Origin: Catenulispora sp. EB89 | Lineage (GTDB): Bacteria; Actinomycetota; Actinomycetes; Streptomycetales; Catenulisporaceae | Length of the DNA: 64,000 bases | Reading direction: 5' to 3' | Assembly (NCBI RefSeq): GCF_041261445.1 | Contig: NZ_JBGCCU010000029.1 | Location: forward strand, 62,001 to 126,000 | Shown here: positions 17,391-26,320 of the stretch, piece by piece | Position numbering within the stretch: position 1 is the first letter of the stretch | How the letters are laid out: each line of letters begins with the position of its first letter | Notes under the pieces: model-generated | What the model was told of the DNA's origin: nothing | The model's input: only the letters and a program-made list of their open reading frames with translations | Database searches by the model: none | Translations under genes and position numbers: made by a program

Positions 17391-19114
17391 CCGCCCCCGG
17401 CATCCGGGCCGCGCTCGCCGCCGACCCCGGCCTCGGCGCCGGCAACGTGCTGCACAAGCTGATCGAGCACGGCGCGCCGCTGGACGGCCCCGGCATGACG
17501 TTCGACACCGCCGTCGACGACCACCCCGCCGGGCACGCCCTGACCCTGGGCGAGCTGCGGGACGCGGTCGCGGCGCGCGCCGCCTGGCTCAGCGCACAGG
17601 GCGTCGGCCCGCGCGACCCGGTGGCCGTATACGTCACCACCGCCGCCGACTGCTTCCTGCACTTCATGGCCCTGAACTGGCTCGGCGCCATCCCCGCGCT
17701 GATGAACCCCAATCTGCCGGGCGACGTGGCCGCCGAGTACATCCGCCGTCTGCGGGCCGTCGGGCTGCTCACAGACGCGGAGCACCGGCGGCTGCTCGCC
17801 CGGTCGGACCGCGGTCTGGAACTGGGGTTCCGGATCGACGCGGTCTACGACGTGACGCAGACCCCGGCCGGCGACCCGGCCGCCGCACCCGCGCCGTACC
17901 GGCACGCCGACGACGACCCGATCGCGATCACCCACTCCTCGGGCACCACCCGGATGCCGGCCGCGGTGACGCAGACCCACGGGAACCTGTTCGTCGGCAC
18001 GCGGCTGCAGCGGCTGCGCAAGCCCAAGGCCCGCGGCACCGACCGGATTCTCAGCGTCCTGCCGGCGCCGCACGCCGCCGGGATCATGGCCATCAACCAC
18101 GCGCTGTGCAATCGCAGTGATCTGCTGTACCTGTCCCGGCCGGACGACGGCGCGGCGGTGGTGGACGCGATCGAGCGCTGGCGCCCGACCGGCGTCTTCG
18201 GCTTCGCGGTGACCTGGGCCGAGCTGGCGCGCATCGACCTGGCCTCGCGCGCGGTGGACTCGGTGTCGCTCTGGTACAACACCGGCGACTGCGCGCACGA
18301 GCCGCACATCCGGCACCTGGTCGCCGTCGGCTCGCACGAGACGGTCACGCGGGAGGGCGTGCAGCGGGTGCCCGGATCGATGTTCGTGGACGGCCTGGGC
18401 TCCAGCGAGATGGGCCACTCGGCGTTCCACATCACCCACACCCCGGACACCGAGCGCTACGGCCGCTGCGTCGGCCAGACCCACGACTTCGTGGAGATCA
18501 AGCTGCTCGACCCGCAGACCGGCGACGAGGTCCCGGTCGGCGAGGTGGGACTGTGCGGGATGAAGTCGGCGTCGCTGTCGCCGGGCTACTGGAACGACTC
18601 GCTGAACACCTACCGCAACCGGCGCAACGGCTACTACCTCACCGGCGACCTGCTCTACCGCGACGAGGAGGGCTACTTCTACCACGTGGACCGCATGGTC
18701 GACGCGGTCGACCTCGGCGGCGGGCGGTGGCTGTACACGGCGATGTCGGAGGAGCGGATCCTCAAGGACTGCCCGGACATCCTGGACTGCACGGTCGTGG
18801 CGGTGCCCACCGACGACGGCGTGGTGACCGACGTGCTGCTCACGCTGCATCCGTGGGCCGATCCGGACGCCGACTGGGAGCCGGCGGTGCGCGGTTCGCT
18901 CAGCGCGGCGGCCGGGGCGACCCTTCGCAGGGTCCTGGTGATCGGCGAGGACCAGCTGGTCGTCGGGCCGACCGGCAAGGTTCGCAAGTTCCTGATGCGC
19001 CAGCGGCACGCCGCCGCGGCCGCGGCAGCCGCGACCCCGGTCGCAGCCGCGGCTGCGAACTCGGCCGCAACCCAGGTCGCAACTCCGGTCGCGCAGGAAA
19101 GCGGGGCACTGTGA
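17387..19114 (+). CDS. Acyl-CoA synthetase-like adenylate-forming ligase
   Basis: A 575-residue class I adenylating enzyme. Motifs seen are THSSGTTRMPAAV (P-loop-like), GLGSSEMGHS, YLTGDLLYRDEEG and the C-terminal GPTGKVRKF lysine motif. The last 35 residues are Ala-rich and probably disordered. The ATG at 17,387 is supported by AAGGAGG at 17,373-17,379 and by overlap with the SDR stop. The KASIII gene follows by a GTGA overlap. It likely activates the starter acid used by that KASIII as a CoA or carrier thioester. Confidence 0.87.
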   Translation: MTAPGIRAALAADPGLGAGNVLHKLIEHGAPLDGPGMTFDTAVDDHPAGHALTLGELRDAVAARAAWLSAQGVGPRDPVAVYVTTAADCFLHFMALNWLGAIPALMNPNLPGDVAAEYIRRLRAVGLLTDAEHRRLLARSDRGLELGFRIDAVYDVTQTPAGDPAAAPAPYRHADDDPIAITHSSGTTRMPAAVTQTHGNLFVGTRLQRLRKPKARGTDRILSVLPAPHAAGIMAINHALCNRSDLLYLSRPDDGAAVVDAIERWRPTGVFGFAVTWAELARIDLASRAVDSVSLWYNTGDCAHEPHIRHLVAVGSHETVTREGVQRVPGSMFVDGLGSSEMGHSAFHITHTPDTERYGRCVGQTHDFVEIKLLDPQTGDEVPVGEVGLCGMKSASLSPGYWNDSLNTYRNRRNGYYLTGDLLYRDEEGYFYHVDRMVDAVDLGGGRWLYTAMSEERILKDCPDILDCTVVAVPTDDGVVTDVLLTLHPWADPDADWEPAVRGSLSAAAGATLRRVLVIGEDQLVVGPTGKVRKFLMRQRHAAAAAAAATPVAAAAANSAATQVATPVAQESGAL

Positions 19115-20046
19115 CCGCACTGACCGCGATCGGCACCTACCTGCCGGACGAGCGCGTGCCGATCGAGGACCTGGCCGAGCGGTTCGGGCTGACCGCCATG
19201 CAGACCAAGGTGTTCCGGCGCTATCACAAGCTCGGCGAGGTCAGCCGGGACGCCGGCGGCACGCTGACCGATCTGCTGCGCGGCGCCCTGGACGACCTCG
19301 ACGGCCTGGCCGGCAACGAGCACCGGGTCCGCTACGTCATCCACGCGCGCACGTTCCCGACGGTCACGCCGTACCCGCTGAACCCGCTGCGCGAGCTGTG
19401 CCGGGAACGCGGGATGGACCACGCCGAGACCTTCGCAGTCGGGCACCACGCCTGTGCCTCCGGCCTGCTGGCGATCGACGTCGCGGGCCGCTTGCTGGCC
19501 GCCGACGCGGCCGCGCACCCGGACGCGCTGGCGCTGATCCTGGCCGGGGAGAAGGCGTTCACCGGCGAGGCGCAGATGGTGCCGGAGACCTCGTTCTTCG
19601 GCGAGGGCGCCTCGGCGTGCCTGGTCAGCGCTTCCGGGGAGCACGACCGCCTGCTCTCCTACAGCGCCGACCTGCGCGGCGAGTTCGACGGCGACTCGAT
19701 GGAGCAGGCCCTGGAGTTCCAGCGGGTGTACTCCGACTCGCTCGGCGAGGCGATCCTGGCCGCCGTCGAGGGTGCCGGGCTGACGATCGCGGAGATCGCG
19801 CTGGTGCTGCCGCACAACGTCAACGTCGTGGCGTGGCAGCGGGTCTGCAAGCGGATCGGCTTCCCGCTGGCGAAGGTCGTGCTGGACAACGTCGCCACCG
19901 ACGGCCACGTGTTCTGCGCCGACGCCTTCCTGAACTACCGCACCGCCAGCCGCCGCGGCCTGCTGCATCCGGGGGAGCGCTACGTCGTCGCGGCGGCCGG
20001 CGCCGGCCGGGGCGCGACGTTCTCGGCCATGGTTTTCGAACACTGA
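19111..20046 (+). CDS. Beta-ketoacyl-ACP synthase III-like condensing enzyme
   Basis: A 311-residue thiolase-fold KASIII homologue starting at GTG 19,111. The nucleophile is Cys115 (GHHACASG) and the first base His235 (LPHNVN). Where FabH has the Asn of GNTSAAS, the hand-aligned sequence reads DGHVFCADA, so His266 may stand in the Asn position. That would give Cys-His-His rather than Cys-His-Asn, hinting at altered chemistry, perhaps acyl transfer or an unusual starter. The next gene is a carrier protein, a likely partner. Family assignment good; triad interpretation tentative. Confidence 0.82.
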   Translation: MTALTAIGTYLPDERVPIEDLAERFGLTAMQTKVFRRYHKLGEVSRDAGGTLTDLLRGALDDLDGLAGNEHRVRYVIHARTFPTVTPYPLNPLRELCRERGMDHAETFAVGHHACASGLLAIDVAGRLLAADAAAHPDALALILAGEKAFTGEAQMVPETSFFGEGASACLVSASGEHDRLLSYSADLRGEFDGDSMEQALEFQRVYSDSLGEAILAAVEGAGLTIAEIALVLPHNVNVVAWQRVCKRIGFPLAKVVLDNVATDGHVFCADAFLNYRTASRRGLLHPGERYVVAAAGAGRGATFSAMVFEH

Positions 20047-20090
20047 GACTGCGACTGCCGGGCACATCAGCCCTTTGGGAAAGGACCGTC

Positions 20091-20402
20091 ATGACGGAGC
20101 AGAGTCTGGATCTGCACATCGGCGCCATCGCGGAAGCCGATCCGGTCTTCCGCGCCCGGATCGTGGACACCGTCTGCGGTCTGCTGCCCGACGTCCTCAA
20201 GCGGGAGGTCGAGGGCGCCGGGGAGAACACCACCCTGATGGAGGACCTCGGCATGAGCTCCACCGGGGCGCTGGAGATCGTGCTGCTGTTGGAGGAGAAC
20301 CTGGAGGTCGAGATCAGCGTCGAGGATCTGGGCCGCGAGCACTTCGAAACCGTCGGAACGCTGGCGGATTATGTCGCCGGCAACGTGATCCCCGAAGACT
20401 GA
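20091..20402 (+). CDS. Third acyl carrier protein
   Basis: A 103-residue carrier protein. The attachment site lies in DLGMSSTGALEIVLLLEE, with Ser57 the best aligned residue. The ATG at 20,091 follows GGGAAAGGA. It sits 44 bases after the KASIII gene and 13 bases before the KAS-Hmo fusion gene. Its position suggests it carries the aryl unit or the KASIII product to the fused oxidase. Confidence 0.85.
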   Translation: MTEQSLDLHIGAIAEADPVFRARIVDTVCGLLPDVLKREVEGAGENTTLMEDLGMSSTGALEIVLLLEENLEVEISVEDLGREHFETVGTLADYVAGNVIPED

Positions 20403-20415
20403 GGTGTGAGCAGGA

Positions 20416-22500
20416 ATGCACACAACCGTTCCACGCGGAGCCGGCAGCCGCGCCGAGCCGGTCGACCGGTGGGGGATCCGCCGCGCGGTGCGGCTGGCGT
20501 TCCCGGGGCCGTCGAGCCTGGCCCAGGACCAGGCGCACACGGCCCGTCTCGACGTCTACCTGACCGATCTGCTGCAACCGCACGGCCTGGCGCTGAACCC
20601 CGGGGCGCTGGCCCCGCGCGGGCAGTCCTACGGGGAGATGGCCGAGGCGCTGATCGAGCTGGCGGTGCCCGCGGGGGAGGGCGTGGACCTGCTGGTGATG
20701 GCGTATGCGATCCCTGACATCACGCCGGGCCGGGCCACCACCACTTACCTGAGCCACGTCTGCCCCGGCCGGCCGATGGCCTTCGCGGTCAGCGACGAGG
20801 GCACCGCGGCCGGGTTCACCGGACTGCGGCTGATCCGCGAGTACGCGCGCAGCGGCGACTACCGGCGGGCGCTGCTCGTGGTGGTCGAACAGGCGTGGCT
20901 CGCCTACGACCCCGGCGTGCCGGCCGCGATGCCGTCCGGCCACAGCGGGGTCGCGCTGCTGTTCGGGGACGGCGGCGAGGACGGTGTCGACGAGCTGGTC
21001 GGCGAGGCCGGCGTGCCGGTGTCGGTATCGGTGTCCGGCCTGGCCGGCGGGTCGAGCGCGTCGGAGCCGGTGGCGATGCTCGGACCGGTCCGGGTGCGGG
21101 CCGGCGCGCGCGAGGGATCTCCGGGTGCTGAGATCGAAGAGCTCGGCGAGGCGCGCACGGTGATCCTCGGCGCGGTGCTCAAGGCCGAGGCCGACGCGCT
21201 CGCCGGGCACGCCGACGTGGTGCTGGCCTCGCCGGGCCGTCCCTACACCGGGGTCTGGTGGGAACTGGTCGCGGCGCTGGAGGCCGAGCCGGGGGAGCGT
21301 CGCATCGTGCTCGCCGACTCCGATCCCGATCTCGGGTTCCTGTGTACGGCGGCGATCGACGTCCGAGGGCGGCGGAGCGGTGCGGGTCCCGAAACCACGG
21401 ATCCTTTGCTGTGCTTCACCGACTACCTCCAGGCTGCGAAGTCCCGGGTCTCGCCCGAAATCTGGGACTTCATCGACGGCGGCGCCGATTCCGAGCGGAC
21501 CGTCACGGCCAACCGGGACGCCTTCACCCGCGTCGATCTGCGGCCGCGAGCCCTGGTCGACACAGAGGTCTGCGACACCCGGACCGCGATCCTCGGCTCG
21601 ACGGTCGGCACGCCGCTGGCCATCGCGCCCACGGCCTACCACCGGCTGGTGCATCCCGACGGCGAGGTTGCGACGGCTCAGGGTGCCGGGGCGGCCGACG
21701 CGCTGTACGTGGTGAGCATTTTCGCCAGCCGCACGTTGGAGGACATCGCGCACTCCGCCTCCGGCCCGCTGTGGCTCCAGCTGTACTGGCTGCGCCAGCG
21801 GGAAGCGCTGGTCGGACTGATCGACCGCGCCGCCACGGCCGGCTACCGCGCCCTGGTGCTGACCGTCGACATCCCGCGGATGGGGCGGCGGCTGCGCGAC
21901 ATGCGCAACGGCTTCGCCGTCGGCCCCGACTGCGCGGCGGTGAACCTCGACGCGGCGCTGATGGCCTCGGCGCACCTGCGGGGCGCGGGGACGTCGGCGC
22001 TGGCCGTGCACACCGCGCAGGCCATCGACCCGTCGGTGACGTGGGCCGATCTGGCCTGGCTGCGGGAGCGCAGCGAGCTGCCGATCGTGCTCAAGGGGAT
22101 CCTCACCGCCGAGGACGCCCGGCTCGCGGTCTCGCACGGCGCGGACGCGATCATCGTCTCCAACCACGGCGGACGCCAGCTGGACGGCGCGGTGCCGAGC
22201 CTGGTGGCGCTGCCGGAGGTGGTCGGGGCGGTGGCCGGGGCGTGCCCGGTGATGTTCGACGGCGGGGTGCGCAGCGGCGGCGACGCCTTCGCCGCGCTGG
22301 CGCTCGGCGCGGCCGCGGTGTTCCTGGGACGTCCGGTGCTGTGGGGGCTGGCGGTCGGCGGCGCGGCCGGGGTCGCAGGGCTCCTGGACCTGGCGACCGG
22401 GGAGTTGGCGCACACGATGGCGCTGACCGGTCGGCCGTCGCTGGAGGTCATCGACCGCAGCGCGGTGCGGTTCGGATTCGACGCGCGGACGGAGCTGTAG
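20416..22500 (+). CDS. Fusion of a Cys-less KASIII-like domain with 4-hydroxymandelate oxidase
   Basis: A 694-residue two-domain protein. Residues about 1-320 follow the KASIII fold pattern (DLLVMAYAIPD, then AGFTGLRLIREYARSGDYRRALLVVVEQ broken by no gap), but FabH ACAGF reads TAAGF here (Thr130-Phe134), so the nucleophilic Cys is replaced, apparently by Ala131. Residues about 330-694 are an FMN alpha-hydroxyacid oxidase very like Hmo of glycopeptide clusters, with MGRRLRDMRNGFA, Lys560 (LKGI), His584 and Arg587 (NHGGRQLDG). The oxidase domain should turn 4-hydroxymandelate into 4-hydroxybenzoylformate. The inactive KAS-like domain may dock a carrier protein or a ketosynthase. The Hmo call is firm; the fusion's purpose is unknown. 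Confidence 0.85.
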   Translation: MHTTVPRGAGSRAEPVDRWGIRRAVRLAFPGPSSLAQDQAHTARLDVYLTDLLQPHGLALNPGALAPRGQSYGEMAEALIELAVPAGEGVDLLVMAYAIPDITPGRATTTYLSHVCPGRPMAFAVSDEGTAAGFTGLRLIREYARSGDYRRALLVVVEQAWLAYDPGVPAAMPSGHSGVALLFGDGGEDGVDELVGEAGVPVSVSVSGLAGGSSASEPVAMLGPVRVRAGAREGSPGAEIEELGEARTVILGAVLKAEADALAGHADVVLASPGRPYTGVWWELVAALEAEPGERRIVLADSDPDLGFLCTAAIDVRGRRSGAGPETTDPLLCFTDYLQAAKSRVSPEIWDFIDGGADSERTVTANRDAFTRVDLRPRALVDTEVCDTRTAILGSTVGTPLAIAPTAYHRLVHPDGEVATAQGAGAADALYVVSIFASRTLEDIAHSASGPLWLQLYWLRQREALVGLIDRAATAGYRALVLTVDIPRMGRRLRDMRNGFAVGPDCAAVNLDAALMASAHLRGAGTSALAVHTAQAIDPSVTWADLAWLRERSELPIVLKGILTAEDARLAVSHGADAIIVSNHGGRQLDGAVPSLVALPEVVGAVAGACPVMFDGGVRSGGDAFAALALGAAAVFLGRPVLWGLAVGGAAGVAGLLDLATGELAHTMALTGRPSLEVIDRSAVRFGFDARTEL

Positions 22501-22503
22501 AGC

Positions 22504-23784
22504 ATGCAGTGGCGGCGTGAAGAGCTGCACGTGGCGGTGCGGGACCCGGCCGCGGCCTCGATGAACTTCCTCAACGAGGTCGCGGCCCGGTTCCCGGACG
22601 CCGTGTCGCTGGCGGCCGGGCGGCCGTACGACGGGTTCTACGTGGCCGACGACATCGAGCGGTATCTGCAGGTTTACCGCGACCATCTGGCGAGCACCGG
22701 GCTGTCCGGCTCGGCGATCGACCGGACGCTGCTGCAGTACGGCCGGACCAACGGCGTGATCGGGGACCTGATCGCCCGGACGCTGGCCGTCGACGAGGGG
22801 ATCGACGTGCCGGCCGAGGCGGTGATGGTCACCGCCGGGTGTCAGGAGGCGATGATCATCGCGCTGCGCGGGCTGTGCGCCGGGCCCGAGGACGTGGTGC
22901 TCGCCGTCGAGCCCTGCTACGTGGGCTTCACCGGGGCCGCGCGGATCCTCGGGATCGAGGTCGTCCCGGTGCCGGAGGCGGCCGACGGCCTGGACCCCGA
23001 CGCGGTGCTGCGCGTGGCGCGCGACGTGCGGGAGTCGGGACGGCGGCCGCGCGGGCTGTACGTGGTGCCGAACTTCGCCAACCCCTCGGGCGTGTCGATG
23101 CCGGTGGCGGTGCGCCGGCGGCTGCTGGAGGTGGCCGCCGAGGCGGAGCTGCTGATCGTGGAGGACGATCCCTACGGCCTGTTCGGGCTCGACGACGAAC
23201 CCCGGCCGACGCTGAAGTCGCTGGACCGCGAGCAGTCGGTGATGTACCTGGGGTCGTTCGCGAAGTCGGTCTTCCCCGGCGCGCGCGTGGGATTCCTGGT
23301 CGCCGACCAGGTGGTGGAGGACGGTTCTGGTCGCCGCTCGCTGCTCGCCGAGGAGCTGTCGACGGTCAAGAGCATGCTGACGGTGAACACCGCGCCGATC
23401 GCCCAGGCGGTGGTCGGCGGCGTGCTGGTGGAGTCGGAGTACAGCCTGCGGTCGGCGAACCGGGCCAAGACGGAGTTCTACCGCCGCAACATGCGGGCCC
23501 TGCTCGCGGCTCTGGAGCTGGAGTTCGAGGGTGACCCGCGGATGACGTGGAACACCCCGAGCGGCGGCTTCTTCGCGGTGCTGAACGTGCCCTTCGCGGC
23601 GGACGAGGCGCTGGTGGAGGTCTCGGCGCGGGACTACGGCGTGTTGTGGACGCCGATGGGGTTCTTCTACGCGGGCGGCGGGGGCGAGCGGGCGATCCGG
23701 TTGTCGTGCAGTGCGCTGGAGCCGCCTCGGATCGAGGAGGGCGTGCGGCGGTTGGGGAAGCTTGTGCGGGATCGGGTGCTGTGA
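22504..23784 (+). CDS. hpgT: 4-hydroxyphenylglycine aminotransferase
   Basis: A 426-residue fold-type I PLP aminotransferase. The N-terminal ASMNFLNEVAARFPDAVS, the middle FANPSG and the C-terminal GVLWTPM are characteristic of HpgT. The PLP lysine is Lys254 in LGSFAKSVFPGARVGF. It follows the Hmo fusion gene by three bases. HpgT transfers the amino group of tyrosine to 4-hydroxybenzoylformate, giving L-4-hydroxyphenylglycine and regenerating 4-hydroxyphenylpyruvate for HmaS. All three dedicated Hpg enzymes are thus present; a prephenate dehydrogenase is not seen. Confidence 0.9.
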   Translation: MQWRREELHVAVRDPAAASMNFLNEVAARFPDAVSLAAGRPYDGFYVADDIERYLQVYRDHLASTGLSGSAIDRTLLQYGRTNGVIGDLIARTLAVDEGIDVPAEAVMVTAGCQEAMIIALRGLCAGPEDVVLAVEPCYVGFTGAARILGIEVVPVPEAADGLDPDAVLRVARDVRESGRRPRGLYVVPNFANPSGVSMPVAVRRRLLEVAAEAELLIVEDDPYGLFGLDDEPRPTLKSLDREQSVMYLGSFAKSVFPGARVGFLVADQVVEDGSGRRSLLAEELSTVKSMLTVNTAPIAQAVVGGVLVESEYSLRSANRAKTEFYRRNMRALLAALELEFEGDPRMTWNTPSGGFFAVLNVPFAADEALVEVSARDYGVLWTPMGFFYAGGGGERAIRLSCSALEPPRIEEGVRRLGKLVRDRVL

Positions 23785-24506
23785 TCGGGGTGGGGGGCGG
23801 GCCGGTAGCCGGGCCGGTAGCCGGGGTCGACCCGGCGGCCGGGTTTGCCGTGAGCGGCGAGGTGGCCTCGGCGTGGCTGGTCGGCGACGTCCCCTCATCA
23901 GCGGCGGCGGAGCTGCTGGCCACCCTCGACGCCGAGGAGCGCCGCCGGGCGGTCCGCTTCTCGACAGCCGAGGCGCGCCGCCGGTTCGTGATCGCGCACG
24001 GCGCCACTCGGCGGATCGTCGGCGAATGCCTCGGCGCGCCGCCCGCCGAGCTCCAGTGGCGGGTCGGTCCGCAGGGCAAGCCGGAGCTGGTCGGGCCGTG
24101 GACCGGGATCCATGCCAACCTCTCGCACTCCGGCGGCCGGTGCCTGATCGCCGTCTGTCGCGAGCGCGCGGTCGGTGCCGACATCCAGCGGCTCGTTCCC
24201 GGTCTGGATGTGCTCGGCATGGCGCGACGGTACTTTCCGGCGTCTGAGGCGCGGGACGTCGCCGATGCCGCCGATCCCGCCGACGCGTTCGCGCGGCTGT
24301 GGGCCCGCAAGGAGGCCGTCACCAAGGCCGCCGGCGGGCGTCTCACGCAGGTCCTGCCGCTGCTGACGCCGCCGGGCGGGACCGTCGAGCTCGCTTCGGC
24401 GGCGTATCGGGTGGCGGACGTCGAGGTGCCGGCCGGCTTCCGGGCCGCTGTCGCGCTGGCCGGCGCCGATGAGTTCCGGGTCGAGGTGAACGAGTGGCTG
24501 CCGTGA
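23781..24506 (+). CDS. Sfp-type 4'-phosphopantetheinyl transferase
   Basis: A 241-residue protein starting at GTG 23,781, which overlaps the hpgT stop. The magnesium-site motif GADIQ and the WARKEAVTKA motif are both present and correctly spaced for the Sfp/Gsp class. An upstream in-frame start would run into hpgT and is rejected. It should convert the carrier proteins encoded in this operon, and the carrier domain of the methyltransferase, to their holo forms. Confidence 0.9.
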   Translation: MIGVGGGPVAGPVAGVDPAAGFAVSGEVASAWLVGDVPSSAAAELLATLDAEERRRAVRFSTAEARRRFVIAHGATRRIVGECLGAPPAELQWRVGPQGKPELVGPWTGIHANLSHSGGRCLIAVCRERAVGADIQRLVPGLDVLGMARRYFPASEARDVADAADPADAFARLWARKEAVTKAAGGRLTQVLPLLTPPGGTVELASAAYRVADVEVPAGFRAAVALAGADEFRVEVNEWLP

Positions 24507-25234
24507 CGGTTCTCACCGAGGCCGCTGATCCGTACTGCCTGCGTGTCGGCGAGGCCGGGGCGCTGCTCGCAGGGCATCCGTGGCGGCGTTTCGCAGTGCT
24601 CGGCGACAGCATCGCCGAGGGCGTCGCGGACACGGTGCCCGGCTATAGCACGATGCCGTACGCCGACCGGGTCGCCGCCGAGCTCGCGAGCGCCCGGCCC
24701 GGGCTCGCCTACCTGAACCTGGGACAGCGCGGCCTGCGGGCGCACGAGGTGCGCGAGGGGCAGGTGGAACCGGCGCTGGCGTTCGCCCCGGATCTGGCGC
24801 TGGTCGCCTGTGGCGCCAACGACGCGCTACGTCCCGGCTATGAAGCGCGTGCGGACGCAGTGGACGGAGAGCTGGCGGAGATTATCAGGGCTCTGCAAGA
24901 GTGTGGAGCGATGGTCATCACGGTCTCGATATTCGTGCGCCCGGCTTACCCGAGCCTGCCTTCCTGGCTGCGCCCGACCGGTACCGAGCGCATGGCCGCG
25001 CTCGGCGCCCGCACGAACGCCGTCGCGGCCGCCGCCGGCACCCTCCACATCGACCTCGCCGGCCACCCGATCGCCACCGCCATGGACTCCACCAGCGCCG
25101 ACGGCCTGCACGGCAACGCGCGGGCGCAGACCGTCGCCGCGACCGAGACGATCCGTGCGCTCGGGAGGTTCCTCCGTCCGCCGCATCCACCTATCCGTCA
25201 GCCAGACCACGTGGACGGCGTGAGCGCCCACTAG
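24503..25234 (+). CDS. SGNH/GDSL-family hydrolase
   Basis: A 243-residue lipase/esterase-like hydrolase. Block I is VLGDSIAEG, block III GANDALRPG, and block V DGLHGNARAQ gives the catalytic Asp and His. The GTG at 24,503 overlaps the phosphopantetheinyl transferase stop (GTGA); an in-frame GTG at 24,494 is an alternative. There is no clear signal peptide, so it is probably cytoplasmic. As the last gene of the long operon it may release or edit carrier-bound chains, or cleave an ester in the product. Confidence 0.85.
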   Translation: MTVLTEAADPYCLRVGEAGALLAGHPWRRFAVLGDSIAEGVADTVPGYSTMPYADRVAAELASARPGLAYLNLGQRGLRAHEVREGQVEPALAFAPDLALVACGANDALRPGYEARADAVDGELAEIIRALQECGAMVITVSIFVRPAYPSLPSWLRPTGTERMAALGARTNAVAAAAGTLHIDLAGHPIATAMDSTSADGLHGNARAQTVAATETIRALGRFLRPPHPPIRQPDHVDGVSAH

Positions 25235-25343
25235 CCCGGCCGCAAGACCGTAAAGCCGCCCGCCAGCTCGACCGCACGATGGCACACCGCACCACACCCC
25301 ATCAGCCATCAGCCGCTCCGGCTCCACCCGAAGAGGAACCCTG

Positions 25344-26291
<948 letters not shown>

Positions 26292-26320
26292 GTCCTACCT
26301 CTGAGCCCTACCCCTGAGCC
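26292..26320. repeat. Short tandem repeat between convergent genes
   Basis: The 29-base gap and its edges read as repeats of roughly 13 bases (TGAGCCCTACCCC with one diverged copy). No stable hairpin is seen, so I do not call it a terminator. Confidence 0.5.

Noticed and set aside
20314-23898. Very long minus-strand open frame (about 1190 codons) opposite the Hmo-fusion and hpgT genes
   Set aside because: It is His/Arg/Pro-rich with no domain pattern and lies antisense to genes with clear catalytic motifs. High GC content keeps antisense frames open.
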